NCBI RefSeq assembly: GCF_000426305.1
Contig: NZ_AUFC01000017.1
Location: 1-64,000 of the forward strand
Direction: 5' to 3'
Origin: Anaerovorax odorimutans DSM 5092
GTDB lineage: Bacteria; Bacillota; Clostridia; Peptostreptococcales; Anaerovoracaceae
Length of the DNA: 64,000 nt
Part shown: piece after piece, positions 47,339 to 57,897 of the stretch
Layout: every line of letters begins with the position of its first letter
Numbering within the stretch: position 1 is the first letter of the stretch
The notes under the pieces: generated by a model
Told to the model about the DNA's origin: nothing
What the model saw: the letters and a program-made list of their open reading frames with translations, nothing else
Database searches by the model: none
Translations under genes and position numbers: made by a program

Positions 47339-47785
47339 TTATGAAAGAAATGCTTCAATTACCTTTTTAACATCGCCGCCGTCTGCTACACCTTTTACCT
47401 TTGGCATAACAGCACCGATAAGCTTTCCTAAATTTTGCTTACCACTTTCTATTCCCATATCAGCAGCAGTCGCTTTAACAATTTCAGTAATCTCTGCTTC
47501 AGTAAGCTGCTTAGGTAAGTACTCCATTAAAATTTCTATTTCTCTGTTATAGTTATCCAATAGATCCGTTCGTCCTGCTTTTTTAAAATCAGAGAGGGCA
47601 TCTTTTCTCATTTTTACCTGTTTGGTCAGAATATTTAAAACTCCTTGATCATCCAGTTCTTCTCTATTGTCAACTTCATACTGTTTTATAGCAGCACGAG
47701 CTAAATTTATTGTATTTTTTTTAATTTCGTCTTTTGCCTTCATGGCATCTTTAAAATCGCTTGTTAATCTATCCTTTAAGGTCAA
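47339..47785 (-). CDS. yqeY: GatB/YqeY-domain protein
   Basis: A 148-residue protein of the YqeY family, related to the C-terminal helical domain of GatB (LTSDFKDAMKAKDEIKKNTI, LPKQLTEAEITEIVKATAAD). The domain binds tRNA in GatB; the stand-alone protein's role is unclear. The start is TTG at 47785, behind AAAGAGGTG. It follows rpsU closely, an arrangement conserved in Firmicutes. Confidence 0.9.
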   Translation of the reverse strand: MTLKDRLTSDFKDAMKAKDEIKKNTINLARAAIKQYEVDNREELDDQGVLNILTKQVKMRKDALSDFKKAGRTDLLDNYNREIEILMEYLPKQLTEAEITEIVKATAADMGIESGKQNLGKLIGAVMPKVKGVADGGDVKKVIEAFLS

Positions 47786-47815
47786 TAATAACACCTCTTT
47801 GCTTTTCCACAATAC

Positions 47816-47995
47816 TTAGAACTTTTTAGCCTTTTTTCTTGCAGCTTCTGACTTCTTCTTTCTCTTAACGCTCGGCTTTTCGTAATGTTCTCTTTTTCTT
47901 AATTCTGACATTACTCCATCTCTTGCGCAAGAACGCTTAAACCTTTTTAGTGCGCTTTCTAAGCTTTCATTTTCTCTTACAACTACTTGTGCCAT
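47816..47995 (-). CDS. rpsU: 30S ribosomal protein S21
   Basis: A 59-residue very basic protein, [20 protein letters not shown] and so on, ending RKKAKKF. Normal length for S21, which sits near the 3' end of 16S rRNA and helps initiation. It starts after GGAGGGAGGGG. It is a short gene that is easily missed. It is followed by yqeY. Confidence 0.97.
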   Translation of the reverse strand: MAQVVVRENESLESALKRFKRSCARDGVMSELRKREHYEKPSVKRKKKSEAARKKAKKF

Positions 47996-48142
47996 TTATT
48001 CATTCCCCTCCCTCCATGTTCTGAAATAATTCAGATGCTTTTCAAAACGGGTCTAATAGTGTTATCTATAACATGAGTATTATACCTTTTTTTGTCCCAT
48101 TAATCAAGAAATATTTTCATAGATATATTTTTCTTCTTTTAA

Positions 48143-48484
48143 TCAGCCCGGAGGCCAAGTCATTTTTCTCTTTCCTAATAAATGAAAATGTAAATGCATT
48201 ACTGTTTGATAACCATCTTCACCGCAATTGCCTACCAATCGATATCCATTTTCCAATTCTAATTTGGAAGCAATTTCTTTAACTTTACACATAATATGAC
48301 CTATTAATTCTTTATCTGAATCTTTTATATCATCCATTGATTCTATATGTTTTTTGGGAATTAACAGAACATGAACCGGTGCTTGAGGTTCAAGGTCATT
48401 AAATGCAATCATATCTTGATCTTCATATACTATAGTTGCTGGAATTTCTTTATTTGCAATTTTACAAAAAATACAGTCACTCAT
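48143..48484 (-). CDS. HIT-family protein
   Basis: A 113-residue nucleotide-binding protein of the histidine-triad class (HINT branch), with DCIFCKIANKEIPATIVYED, the phosphate-loop NCGEDGYQTV and the triad HLHFHLLGKR. Such proteins hydrolyse aminoacyl-AMP or phosphoramidates. I chose the ATG at 48484 behind CAGGAGTGTG; an upstream ATG at 48523 lies in poorer context. It ends PPG in the usual way. Confidence 0.92.
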   Translation of the reverse strand: MSDCIFCKIANKEIPATIVYEDQDMIAFNDLEPQAPVHVLLIPKKHIESMDDIKDSDKELIGHIMCKVKEIASKLELENGYRLVGNCGEDGYQTVMHLHFHLLGKRKMTWPPG

Positions 48485-48635
48485 CAAAACACACTCCTGT
48501 TCTTTCTTAACTATTATGAACATATAATATATTTTACAATATAATCAAATCAACGTAACTTTTATTTAACTATAATTAAATATTATAACATTTTCAAATT
48601 TAAATCAAGTTATATGCAAAATATAACAATTTTAA

Positions 48636-50015
48636 TTACTCAATAATCCCTTTTAAACCATCTTTGTATGTTTCACTAATCTTAACCTTAACAAAACTAT
48701 TTATTAAATTCTTATCTCCATCTATATAAACTTTTATATAATTTTCCGAAAGGCCTTCTAAATATCCGCTGCTTTCATCAAATCTTTCTATTAACACGGT
48801 TCTTTTCATTCCAATATTTTTTTTAAAAAATTCTTTAGATATACTATTAGCAGTTTCCATGAGAATTTTACTTCTTCTCGCCTTTACTTCAGGTGAAATA
48901 TGCCCTTTCATCTCAGCTGCTTTAGTTCCTTGTCTCTTTGAATATTTAAATGCGTGAACTTTGCAAAACCCTACAATTTCTACCATTTTTACACTATCCA
49001 TAAAGTCATCTTCACTTTCTGCGGGAAATCCTACAATAATATCAGTTGTAATTCCATACCCTGGATCGTATTCCCTTAGAACATTAACTATGTCCAAGTA
49101 TCCTTTGCGATCATAGTTTCTGTTCATAAGTTTAAGAATTTTATCACTGCCGCTTTGTAACGAAAGATGCAAATGAGGACAAAGTTTTTTATATTTAAGT
49201 AAGTTTTTTACATATTGCGAATTAATAACCGTAGGTTCTAAAGAACTTAGTCTTATTCTAAAATCTCCGGGTATTTCACTAAGAGCTTTAATAATGATTT
49301 CTATACCCGAAATTTTGCTATCTTCATTTTTTGCAAAAGATTTTTCTGTCCCATATAATGCTGTATTTATACCTGTAAGAACAATCTCTTTAAAGCCTTT
49401 GGAAATTAAGTTTTCAGCTTCTTTAATAATTTCTTCTTTTGGTCTGCTTCGTACTGAACCCCTTGCATAAGGAATAATACAGTAAGAGCAAAATCTATTA
49501 CAACCTTCTTGGATTTTTATAAAGGCTCTTGTTTTAGAATCCATGGAAGTAATTATGCCCATATCTTCATACTCTGTTAATGCTTCCAGAGGTTTTATAT
49601 GACATTCCACTCCCAAGTTATTGTTTTCTGAATCATTTTGACTATATAAATCTTTTCTTTTTCTGTAATCTTCTATATATTCTACCAAATTATTTTTTTC
49701 ATTAGTTCCGGCTACAATATCCACACCTTCTATTGAACTGGCTTCCTTTGGACTAACTTGTGCATAACATCCGATAACAGCCGTAATGCTATTAGGATTA
49801 ATTCTCTTAACACGTCTTATATATTGTCTTGATTTTCTGTCTGATAAACCTGTAACAGTACAAGTATTTATAATATATACATCAGCAAATTCTTCATTTT
49901 CTGCAACTTCATACCCTTTGGTAATAAATTTTTCTTTTATTGCCTGTGTTTCGTACTGATTTACTTTGCAACCGAGCGTTAATATACTTACTATTCTTTT
50001 TCTTTTTTCTTTCAC
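48636..50015 (-). CDS. mtaB: tRNA N6-threonylcarbamoyladenosine methylthiotransferase MtaB
   Basis: Radical-SAM enzyme that adds a methylthio group at position 2 of t6A37 in ANN-decoding tRNAs. The 459-residue protein has the N-terminal UPF0004 domain with its three cluster cysteines (TLGCKVNQYET, INTCTVT, IGCYAQ), the radical SAM motif CNRFCSYC, and a C-terminal TRAM domain. The start is GTG at 50015 behind CAAAGGAGAA. It is the YqeV type. Confidence 0.94.
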   Translation of the reverse strand: MKEKRKRIVSILTLGCKVNQYETQAIKEKFITKGYEVAENEEFADVYIINTCTVTGLSDRKSRQYIRRVKRINPNSITAVIGCYAQVSPKEASSIEGVDIVAGTNEKNNLVEYIEDYRKRKDLYSQNDSENNNLGVECHIKPLEALTEYEDMGIITSMDSKTRAFIKIQEGCNRFCSYCIIPYARGSVRSRPKEEIIKEAENLISKGFKEIVLTGINTALYGTEKSFAKNEDSKISGIEIIIKALSEIPGDFRIRLSSLEPTVINSQYVKNLLKYKKLCPHLHLSLQSGSDKILKLMNRNYDRKGYLDIVNVLREYDPGYGITTDIIVGFPAESEDDFMDSVKMVEIVGFCKVHAFKYSKRQGTKAAEMKGHISPEVKARRSKILMETANSISKEFFKKNIGMKRTVLIERFDESSGYLEGLSENYIKVYIDGDKNLINSFVKVKISETYKDGLKGIIE

Positions 50016-50225
50016 TATCTAAATTCTCCTTTGTTTACATGTTCATTCATATAAATTTATATCATAATAAAACTATGTAAATTGGGATCCTGCCCATTAT
50101 TATCTGAACACAATATATACATCGTTTATACCATTTGTCAATGTATTTTATAAAATACTGTTCTTTTCTGTATGACATTAAGCATATATTATTGCGATAA
50201 TATACATGTTGGGAGGGGTAAAATT

Positions 50226-52151
50226 TTGCAAAAACATAGATTTATAAAATTTAATCGTTTTTATTTTAAACTAAATAATCCTAAATTTACAAGACTAGTA
50301 TCTATAATTGTTTTTGCTTTTATAATAGCAATCACTCTGTTTTCTATTAATGCATTTCCTGTGAATCTTGCCGCACTTCAGCCAAAATCCAGTGATTCAA
50401 TTAAGTGGGTAGATTTTGATGTACCTTATGAACTATTGGAAAAAACCATGTACTTAGACATTGAAAGTTATAATAGTGAGGTTCATCTTAACTGGATAGA
50501 ATTATTATCCTATCTTGCAAGTAAATACGGGGGTAATTTCAAATTATACAATTCTCATGATTTAGACCAACTTATAGAAAAGTTAAATAATGGTGATTCA
50601 ATGAAAGATCTTACAAAAGACATGAAACATTATGATTATTATAATGAGGCTTATTCAGCCGTTTTATCAGGTTTTCTCGGCGAATTTAAAATTGAAGTTC
50701 CTGTTAGTAAAGAATCAAATGAATCAAATGACAATACAACAAATGGTGCTGTAAAATGGCAGACAAAATACGGCTTAAAAGTTTTTTCTCCTATAGCTGA
50801 TGGCTATTGGTACAATCATTATGATGATTTTGGTGCTGGAAGAAATTATGGATTTGATAGAAAACATTTTGGTCATGATTTAATGGTATCAACAGGCACT
50901 CCCATTATAGCTGTAGAAAGTGGAATAGTAGAAGCCTTAGGATGGAATCAGTACGGTGGATGGAGAATAGGTATTAGATCTTTTGATAAAAAACGTTATT
51001 ATTATTATGCTCATCTTAGAAAAGATCGTCCATACAGCGCAGGTTTATATGAAGGTAAAGCTATAAAAGCAGGAGATGTAATTGGATACTCCGGCAGAAC
51101 AGGTTACAGTATAAAAGAAAATGTTAATAATATTGATACACCTCATCTTCATTATGGAATACAGCTTATCTTTGATGAAAAAGAAAAAGACAGCCCAAAT
51201 CAAATATGGATTGATTTATACAGTATTACAAATCTTCTTTCAAAGAATAAATCTCAAGTATATAAGGTTGAAGAAACAAAAGAATATTATAGGAAGTATG
51301 ATTTTTCAGAACCCAACTTTTATGAAAAGGAAAATAATAAAAATAATAAATTAACTACTCCTAAAGCGGTTACTACCTTATCTGAATCAAAAGCACCTGA
51401 AGGCAGTGTTACCGTCCCTATCATTATGTATCACGGGTTAATAAAAGATACTACTCTTCAAAATAAATTTTTTATTGACCCCCAAATTTTTGAAAATGAT
51501 TTAAAGTATTTAAAAGAAAATAAATACACTCCGATTTTAATGAAAGATCTTATAGCTTATGTAGACAAGGGTACACGGTTACCTGAAAAGCCCATAGTTC
51601 TTACTTTCGATGATGGATATTATAACAATTATTTATATGCATATCCTCTTCTACAAGAATATAATATGAAAGCGGTTATTTCTATTATTGGCAGTTGTAC
51701 TGATAAGTATAGTGAACTGAATGAAAATAATGCTTCATATTCTCATATCACATGGGATCAGATAAAAGAAATGCAAAAATCAAAATTAGTAGAAATACAA
51801 AATCATACTTATGATATGCATAGTTATGATAATGGAAGGCAAGGCTCAAAGAAAAAGTTAGGTGAAAGTACAGATGATTACGAAAAAAACTTAAATGATG
51901 ATATTGGTAAACTTCAAAAAGAAATATCAGAAAAAACCGGAATAAAACCAACTACTTATACTTATCCTTTTGGATTTATAAGCTACGATGCTGAAGAAAT
52001 ATTAAAAGAAATGGGATTTCGTGCAACTTTAAGCTGTGCCGAAGGTTTAAATTATGTAACAAAAGACCCTGAATCTTTATATAGAATGAAACGATTTATA
52101 AGACTTCCCGAAATAACAAGTGAAGACTTTTTTAATAAAATTGAAAAATAA
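50226..52151 (+). CDS. M23 peptidase and NodB deacetylase fusion, membrane-anchored
   Basis: A 641-residue protein starting with TTG at 50226, seven bases after GGGAGGGG. A basic start and one membrane helix (about 23-42) export the rest. Residues about 185-330 form an M23/LytM metallopeptidase: His214 and Asp218 in KHFGHDLMV, His263 in YYAHLRK, and HLHYG (His307, His309). Residues about 395-600 form a NodB polysaccharide deacetylase: FDDG (Asp462, Asp463) and NHTYDMH (His527, His532). An Asn/Lys-rich linker separates them. The two activities (peptide cleavage and N-deacetylation of glycans) are combined in one surface enzyme. No gene is coupled to it. Confidence 0.9.
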   Translation: MQKHRFIKFNRFYFKLNNPKFTRLVSIIVFAFIIAITLFSINAFPVNLAALQPKSSDSIKWVDFDVPYELLEKTMYLDIESYNSEVHLNWIELLSYLASKYGGNFKLYNSHDLDQLIEKLNNGDSMKDLTKDMKHYDYYNEAYSAVLSGFLGEFKIEVPVSKESNESNDNTTNGAVKWQTKYGLKVFSPIADGYWYNHYDDFGAGRNYGFDRKHFGHDLMVSTGTPIIAVESGIVEALGWNQYGGWRIGIRSFDKKRYYYYAHLRKDRPYSAGLYEGKAIKAGDVIGYSGRTGYSIKENVNNIDTPHLHYGIQLIFDEKEKDSPNQIWIDLYSITNLLSKNKSQVYKVEETKEYYRKYDFSEPNFYEKENNKNNKLTTPKAVTTLSESKAPEGSVTVPIIMYHGLIKDTTLQNKFFIDPQIFENDLKYLKENKYTPILMKDLIAYVDKGTRLPEKPIVLTFDDGYYNNYLYAYPLLQEYNMKAVISIIGSCTDKYSELNENNASYSHITWDQIKEMQKSKLVEIQNHTYDMHSYDNGRQGSKKKLGESTDDYEKNLNDDIGKLQKEISEKTGIKPTTYTYPFGFISYDAEEILKEMGFRATLSCAEGLNYVTKDPESLYRMKRFIRLPEITSEDFFNKIEK

Positions 52152-52159
52152 CCACAATT

Positions 52160-52197
52160 AAAAATAGAGTTTTAAACTTTATATAAAACTCTATTTT
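52160..52197. terminator. Shared terminator of M23-NodB gene and rsmE
   Basis: AAAATAGAGTTTT is inverted as AAAACTCTATTTT around a 12-base loop. It lies between the two convergent genes and fits both strands. Confidence 0.85.
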
Positions 52198-52216
52198 CAT
52201 AGTCTGTCATTTGATC

Positions 52217-52954
52217 TTATAATTCTAATTCATACATTATCATAGATAAAGCAGCCATACCTGCTGTTTCAGTTCTCAAAATTGTCTTTCCTAAGGTAAC
52301 ACATTCAGCATTGATACTTTTTAGCTCTTTAGCTTCTTTATCAGAGAATCCGCCTTCAGGTCCAATAATCAAAGCAATATTCTTTGGTATATTATTTAAA
52401 TTTCTAAGACTATCTTTTATTGAATAATTTTCTTCATTTTCATAAGGAAAAATAATCAACTCATAATCATCAAGATCATCTAACATTTCTTTAAAAGTCT
52501 TATTATTGTTAACTAATGGTATAATTCCCCTTTTGCACTGCTTTACTGCTTCATCAGAAATTCTTTGCCAACGTTCTATTTTATTTTTAAAATTACCTTT
52601 ATCGGTTACAACTGTTCTGTCTGTAAATACAGGTACAATAGAAGACACACCAAGTTCCACACATTTTTGAATAATGGTTTCCATTTTACCTTGTTTTGGA
52701 ATACCTTGAAACAAGGTTACTTTTATTTCAGGTTCTCTTGCAAATTTTTGCTTATCTAAAATTTTAGCCTTTATACAATCTTTTTCCATAGAAATAATCT
52801 GTGTTTTATATTCAAATTCCACTGAATCAGAAATATCAATACAATCAGAAACATTAAGTCTTAATACTTTGGAGATATGTTTAATGTCCTCTTTATCTGT
52901 AATATTAATTGTATTATCCATTACATCTTTATTTAAAACAAAAAATCTACTCAT
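52217..52954 (-). CDS. rsmE: 16S rRNA (uracil1498-N3)-methyltransferase RsmE
   Basis: SPOUT-class methyltransferase of the small subunit RNA. The 245-residue protein has the N-terminal PUA-like domain and the C-terminal knot with LIIGPEGGFSDKEAKELKS and LGKTILRTETAGMAALSMIM. It starts after AAAAGGAAGG and follows prmA by 39 bases, a conserved pair. Confidence 0.95.
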   Translation of the reverse strand: MSRFFVLNKDVMDNTINITDKEDIKHISKVLRLNVSDCIDISDSVEFEYKTQIISMEKDCIKAKILDKQKFAREPEIKVTLFQGIPKQGKMETIIQKCVELGVSSIVPVFTDRTVVTDKGNFKNKIERWQRISDEAVKQCKRGIIPLVNNNKTFKEMLDDLDDYELIIFPYENEENYSIKDSLRNLNNIPKNIALIIGPEGGFSDKEAKELKSINAECVTLGKTILRTETAGMAALSMIMYELEL

Positions 52955-52993
52955 AATAACCCTTCCTTTTTATAGATAGGAAAAACTTTTAGT

Positions 52994-54007
52994 TTATTTA
53001 TTAATCAAACGTGCTGCTATTGCACACCATTCATCATCTTCCAAAATTTCTAAAATTTCAAATCCGCATTTTTCTATTACAGAAGCAACTTTTTCCTTTT
53101 TTTCAATGAGAATTCCTGATGAAATATAAATACTTTTTCCCTTTAAATGCTTTACTATATCCTCTGTAAGCATAATAACTAAGTCAGCCATAAGATTTGC
53201 TGCAACAATATCAGCTGAATATGAAAGACCTTTTGTTAAGTCACCTTCTAATACATCAATTTTCTCAGAAAGGCCATTTAATTTAATATTGTCTTTTGCT
53301 ACATTAACTGCTATAGGGTCTATTTCTATTCCCACCACTTTATCTGTGTTAAGAAGTGCTGCTGCCATAGATAAAATACCAGATCCACATCCCACATCTA
53401 AAACACAATCTCCTTTTTCTATATATTTTTCTAAAAGTTTCACACATAATGAAGTTGTAGGGTGTGATCCTGTTCCAAATGCCATACCTGGATCTATTTC
53501 TATAATAAGTTCATGATCCTTTTGTTTTTCATATTTTTGCCAAGTAGGTTTTATAACAATTCTATCAGTAATTTTTACTGGTTTAAAATATTGTTTCCAG
53601 TTATCCTTCCAATCTGAATCATCAACAGTATTACTTTCAACATATAATCTTCCTAAAACATTAGTCTCTCCATTAAATCCGTCTTTTCCTACTGTTTTAA
53701 TTTCACCAAAGAAACCTTCCATTTCATTTGATTTCAATTTCATTACATCTTCTTTAATTAGCTGAAGCCTTTTGTCATCTTCATCGTTTTGTTCTAAATA
53801 AAATGTTATTTTTGTTTCTGTGTCTTTTAAGTTCATCAAATTTTCATCAACATAATCCCAGTCATAAGTATTCTTCTTGTCTAAAAACTCAATAAAATCT
53901 TTAGAATCTTCAATTTCAAAGCCTACAACTTCATGATTCATAAGAATGTCTGTAAGAGGCTCAATTCCCGACGTTGTCGTATATATTTTTACCTCATTGT
54001 ATTTCAT
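52994..54007 (-). CDS. prmA: Ribosomal protein L11 methyltransferase PrmA
   Basis: Trimethylates lysines and the N-terminus of L11. The 337-residue protein has the N-terminal substrate-recognition domain, and the SAM domain with GMAFGTGSHPTTSLC, VLDVGCGSGILSMAA and AANLMADL (NPPY-type motif). It starts after GAAAGGTAG and is separated from dnaJ by a terminator. Confidence 0.95.
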   Translation of the reverse strand: MKYNEVKIYTTTSGIEPLTDILMNHEVVGFEIEDSKDFIEFLDKKNTYDWDYVDENLMNLKDTETKITFYLEQNDEDDKRLQLIKEDVMKLKSNEMEGFFGEIKTVGKDGFNGETNVLGRLYVESNTVDDSDWKDNWKQYFKPVKITDRIVIKPTWQKYEKQKDHELIIEIDPGMAFGTGSHPTTSLCVKLLEKYIEKGDCVLDVGCGSGILSMAAALLNTDKVVGIEIDPIAVNVAKDNIKLNGLSEKIDVLEGDLTKGLSYSADIVAANLMADLVIMLTEDIVKHLKGKSIYISSGILIEKKEKVASVIEKCGFEILEILEDDEWCAIAARLINK

Positions 54008-54040
54008 ATCCGTTACTACCTTTCATATCTTATTGATATA

Positions 54041-54079
54041 AACAAAATAGAGCATTGATAAAAACAATGCTCTTTTGTT
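54041..54079. terminator. Terminator of the heat-shock operon
   Basis: AACAAAATAGAGCATTG pairs with CAATGCTCTTTTGTT around a short A-rich loop. It lies directly after the dnaJ stop and ends the hrcA-grpE-dnaK-dnaJ unit before prmA. Confidence 0.85.
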
Positions 54080-54084
54080 TATAC

Positions 54085-55239
54085 TTATTTAAAAAGTTCC
54101 TTCATTGTTTCTGTAAAGCCTTTTTTCTTCACATAACTCTCTTGATTTAAAGAATTTCCTAATTTTTTAATAAGCTTTTTCTGTTCGCTATTTAATTTTG
54201 TAGGTACTTCCAGGTTTACCTTAACATATAAATCTCCTACTTTTGAACTTCTTAAACTTTTTATTCCTTTACCTTTTAATCTAAATACAGTTTCCGGTTG
54301 TGTTCCCGGAGGTATTTTATAAGAAACTTTTTCTTTTAAGGTTGGAACTATAAGTTCATCTCCAAGAGCTGCCTGATTAAATGTAATTGGAATTTCAATC
54401 CATAAATCAGTATCTTTACGTTTAAATAATTTATGCGGTAAAACACTGATAACTACATATAAATCTCCGTTTAGACCTCCATTACTACCTGGTTCACCTT
54501 GACCCTTTATAGATATTACTGAATCATTATCAACACCTGCAGGAATATCTACAGAAATAGTAACATTTTTTCTAACTTTACCTGTACCATTACAGTTATG
54601 ACATGGTTTTTCAACCACCTGGCCTGTGCCACCACATTTGTCACAAGTTTGTGCAGTTGTAAATTGTCCAAAAGGTGTTTTTTGTGTTGCTCTTACTTCC
54701 CCCAAACCATTACATTTAGGACAGGTAATTTTTGAAGAACCACTTTCAGCTCCACTTCCATTACAGCTCTCACAGGCAACATATTTATAAATCTCAATTT
54801 TCTTTTTAACACCAAATGCAGCTTCATCAAAGCTTATTGTTATATTTTTTTGTAAATCTTGACCTTTTCTAGGCCCATTCCTTCTTCGTGATCCTGCTTG
54901 GTTGTAAGATCCACCGCCAAACATACCACCAAATAGGTCTCCGAAAATGTCTTCAAATCCACCTCCGAAACCGCCTCCAAAGCCACCGCCGCCTCCAAAT
55001 CCTGCATTTGGATCTACACCGGCATGACCAAATCTATCATATTTATCCTTTTTCTGAGGGTCAGAAAGAACACTATACGCTTCATTTACTTCTTTGAATT
55101 TTTCTTCAGCGGCTTTATCTCCAGTATTACGGTCAGGATGGAACTCCATAGCCTTTTTTCTGTAGGCTTTTTTTATTTCATCATCTGATGCGCCCTTACT
55201 TATTCCAAGGACCTCATAGAAATCTCTCTTTTCTGCCAT
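54085..55239 (-). CDS. dnaJ: Chaperone DnaJ
   Basis: Hsp40 partner of DnaK. The 384-residue protein has the J domain (HPD in FHPDRNTG), a long Gly/Phe-rich region (FGGGGGFGGGFGG), four CxxCxGxG-type zinc motifs (CESCNGSG, CPKCNGLG, CDKCGGTG, CHNCNGTG), and the C-terminal substrate-binding domains. It starts after GGAGAGGGT. It lies after dnaK with a stem-loop between them. Confidence 0.97.
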   Translation of the reverse strand: MAEKRDFYEVLGISKGASDDEIKKAYRKKAMEFHPDRNTGDKAAEEKFKEVNEAYSVLSDPQKKDKYDRFGHAGVDPNAGFGGGGGFGGGFGGGFEDIFGDLFGGMFGGGSYNQAGSRRRNGPRKGQDLQKNITISFDEAAFGVKKKIEIYKYVACESCNGSGAESGSSKITCPKCNGLGEVRATQKTPFGQFTTAQTCDKCGGTGQVVEKPCHNCNGTGKVRKNVTISVDIPAGVDNDSVISIKGQGEPGSNGGLNGDLYVVISVLPHKLFKRKDTDLWIEIPITFNQAALGDELIVPTLKEKVSYKIPPGTQPETVFRLKGKGIKSLRSSKVGDLYVKVNLEVPTKLNSEQKKLIKKLGNSLNQESYVKKKGFTETMKELFK

Positions 55240-55266
55240 TGCTTTAACCCTCTCCTATACTCTCAT

Positions 55267-55290
55267 TAGGGCGGTTAAAAAACCGCCCTA
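55267..55290 (-). other. Stem-loop between dnaK and dnaJ
   Basis: TAGGGCGGTT is perfectly inverted as AACCGCCCTA around a short A/T loop. On the minus strand it is not followed by a T run, so it is better read as an mRNA processing or stability hairpin than a terminator. Confidence 0.6.
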
Positions 55291-55299
55291 ATTACTTTA

Positions 55300-57183
55300 C
55301 TATTTTTTTTGTTCATCGTCAACTACTTCATAATCTGCATCAACTACATTATCTTGCTGTTGTGAACCGTTATCCTGTCCACCAGCTCCAGCCATATTGT
55401 TTGGATCAAATCCTCCCATGTTTGGATCTGCACCGCCTTGAGCAGCTTGAGCCTGTTCATACATCTTAGCTGAAATAGTATGGAATTCATTTGTTAAAGC
55501 TTCAGTTTTTGTTTTAATTTCTTCAATATTATTACCTTCTAACGCTTTAGAAAGTTCCTCTTTTGCGTTATTTACTTTAGTTTTTTCATCATCGCTTAGA
55601 TTAGCTTCCATTTCTTTCATTGCTTTTTCTGTCTCATAAACTAAAGTTTCAGCTCTATTTCTAATATCAATTTCTTCTTTCTTTTTCTTATCTTCTTCGG
55701 CATATTGTTCAGCTTCTTTAACCTTAGCCTTAATTTCATCTTCTGATAATTTTGTAGAAGATGTAATTGTAATTCTTTGTTCTTTACCTGTTCCCATATC
55801 TTTTGCACTTACATTTACAATACCATTTGCATCAATATCAAAAGTAACTTCTATCTGAGGAATACCACGAGGTGCTGGAGGAATTCCTGTAAGCTGGAAT
55901 CTTCCAAGTGTAATATTCCCTGCTGCCATTTCTCTTTCACCCTGCATTACATGTATATCTACTGCGGTTTGATTATCTGCTGCGGTTGAGAAGATTTGAC
56001 TCTTCTTTGTTGGGATAGTTGTATTTCTCTCAATTAACTTAGTTGCTACTCCACCTAATGTTTCAATAGAAAGTGATAATGGAGTTACATCAAGAAGTAA
56101 TACATCATTTACTTCTCCTGTTAATACACCTGCCTGAATTGCAGCACCTATAGCAACACATTCATCCGGGTTAATACCTTTAAAAGGATCTTTTCCTGTA
56201 ATCTTCTTTACAGCTTCCTGTACTGCCGGAATTCTTGTTGAACCGCCTACAAGAATTACTTTTTCAATATCACTGTTAGTTATACCTGCATCAGACATTG
56301 CTTTTCTCATAGGTTCAATTGTTTTTTCTACTAAATCAGATGTAAGTTGATCAAACTTAGCTCTTGTAATATCCATGTCTAAATGTAATGGACCATCAGC
56401 ATTTACAGTAATGAAAGGTAAATTAACATTTACAGTTTGTGAACTTGACAGTTCCTTCTTAGCCTTTTCTGCAGCTTCTTTTAATCTCTGGTGTGCCATT
56501 TTATCTTTTCTAAGATCTACACCATTTTCTTTTGCAAAATTATCTGCAATGAAATTAATAAGAGCTTCGTCAAAGTCATCTCCTCCAAGCTTATTATTTC
56601 CACTTGTTGCAAGTACTTCAAATACTCCGTCACCTAATTCAAGAATAGATACATCAAAAGTACCTCCACCTAAATCATATACTAAAATTTTATGATGAGT
56701 TTGATCCTTATCAAGGCCATAAGCTAATGATGCTGCTGTTGGCTCATTTATAATTCTCTTAACATCAAGACCTGCTATCTTACCTGCATCTTTTGTAGCC
56801 TGCTTCTGACTGTCTGTAAAATATGCGGGTACAGTAATAACCGCTTCTGTAACTTTTTCACCTAAATATGACTCAGCATCTGCTTTTAGCTTTCCTAATA
56901 TCATAGCAGAAATATCTTGTGGTGTATAAGGCTTTCCATCAATTTCAACCTTATGATCTTCACCCATATGTCTTTTAATAGATGCAATCGTTCTGTCAGG
57001 ATTTGTTATAGCCTGTCTTTTTGCAGTTTCTCCTACAAGTCTTTCACCATTCTTAGCAAATCCTACTATAGAAGGAGTTGTTCTATTACCTTCCGCATTA
57101 GCTATTACTACTGGTTCTCCACCTTCAAGTACAGCAACACATGAATTTGTTGTTCCTAAATCAATTCCTATTATTTTTCCCAT
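55300..57183 (-). CDS. dnaK: Chaperone DnaK (Hsp70)
   Basis: The 627-residue protein has the ATPase domain ([40 protein letters not shown]), the linker and substrate domain ([19 protein letters not shown]), and a Gln/Gly/Asn-rich lid tail ending [13 protein letters not shown]. It starts after AAAAGGAGAAAT. Part of the CIRCE-controlled hrcA operon. Confidence 0.98.
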   Translation of the reverse strand: MGKIIGIDLGTTNSCVAVLEGGEPVVIANAEGNRTTPSIVGFAKNGERLVGETAKRQAITNPDRTIASIKRHMGEDHKVEIDGKPYTPQDISAMILGKLKADAESYLGEKVTEAVITVPAYFTDSQKQATKDAGKIAGLDVKRIINEPTAASLAYGLDKDQTHHKILVYDLGGGTFDVSILELGDGVFEVLATSGNNKLGGDDFDEALINFIADNFAKENGVDLRKDKMAHQRLKEAAEKAKKELSSSQTVNVNLPFITVNADGPLHLDMDITRAKFDQLTSDLVEKTIEPMRKAMSDAGITNSDIEKVILVGGSTRIPAVQEAVKKITGKDPFKGINPDECVAIGAAIQAGVLTGEVNDVLLLDVTPLSLSIETLGGVATKLIERNTTIPTKKSQIFSTAADNQTAVDIHVMQGEREMAAGNITLGRFQLTGIPPAPRGIPQIEVTFDIDANGIVNVSAKDMGTGKEQRITITSSTKLSEDEIKAKVKEAEQYAEEDKKKKEEIDIRNRAETLVYETEKAMKEMEANLSDDEKTKVNNAKEELSKALEGNNIEEIKTKTEALTNEFHTISAKMYEQAQAAQGGADPNMGGFDPNNMAGAGGQDNGSQQQDNVVDADYEVVDDEQKK

Positions 57184-57282
57184 AATTAATTTCTCCTTTT
57201 CTAATCATTATCAATTATTTTGCCTAATTAGCAATTAAATATATTTCTTAAATTTAAGTAATTTTAAGTAAACAAAATTATC

Positions 57283-57897
57283 TTATTCAGATACTTTTAC
57301 CATAGCAGGTCTGATTACTTTATTATTTAAAGTATACCCCTTCTGCAATACTAATATGACCTTTCCACTTTCATGCTCATCAGAACTTTCTGTAAGAACT
57401 GCATGATGGAAATTGGGATCAAAATCCTCCCCTTTTGCATTAATCTCTTCAACCCCGCTTTTTTCCAATACCCCCTTAAGCTGTTTAAAAATCTTGCCCA
57501 TTCCTTCTGTAAAGCTTTCATTCTCTTCAGATTTATGATCAAGTGCTCTTTCAAAATTATCTATTACATTAAGCAATTCCAAAACGATTTTCTCGTTGGC
57601 AAATGCATAAATGTCACTTTTTTCTTTTTCTACTCTTCTTTTATAATTCTGGAAATCTGCTGCAAGTCTTAAATACTTTGTATTACCTTCCTCATCTTCA
57701 GAAGACATTGCATTTTCTTCAACTTTTTTGTCTTTCTTTGACTCCTCTTTTTTACCAGTTTTTTTATTTTCTTTTGACTCCTTATTAACTTCTTCAGATT
57801 GTGATTTATTATCAGACTCTTTTTTTGGAGTTTCCTCTGTCTTAGAATCGATATCCTCTATATCAATTTCATTTTCGACATCTTTCTTTTTATTCAT
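57283..57897 (-). CDS. grpE: Nucleotide exchange factor GrpE
   Basis: A 204-residue protein with a charged, Lys/Glu/Ser-rich N-terminal region (about 1-65), a long coiled-coil (about 70-110), and the C-terminal beta domain (GVEEINAKGEDFDPNFHHAV, KGYTLNNKVIRPAMVKVSE). It releases ADP from DnaK. Its start overlaps the end of hrcA by eight bases (AAGGAGATC upstream). Confidence 0.95.
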   Translation of the reverse strand: MNKKKDVENEIDIEDIDSKTEETPKKESDNKSQSEEVNKESKENKKTGKKEESKKDKKVEENAMSSEDEEGNTKYLRLAADFQNYKRRVEKEKSDIYAFANEKIVLELLNVIDNFERALDHKSEENESFTEGMGKIFKQLKGVLEKSGVEEINAKGEDFDPNFHHAVLTESSDEHESGKVILVLQKGYTLNNKVIRPAMVKVSE

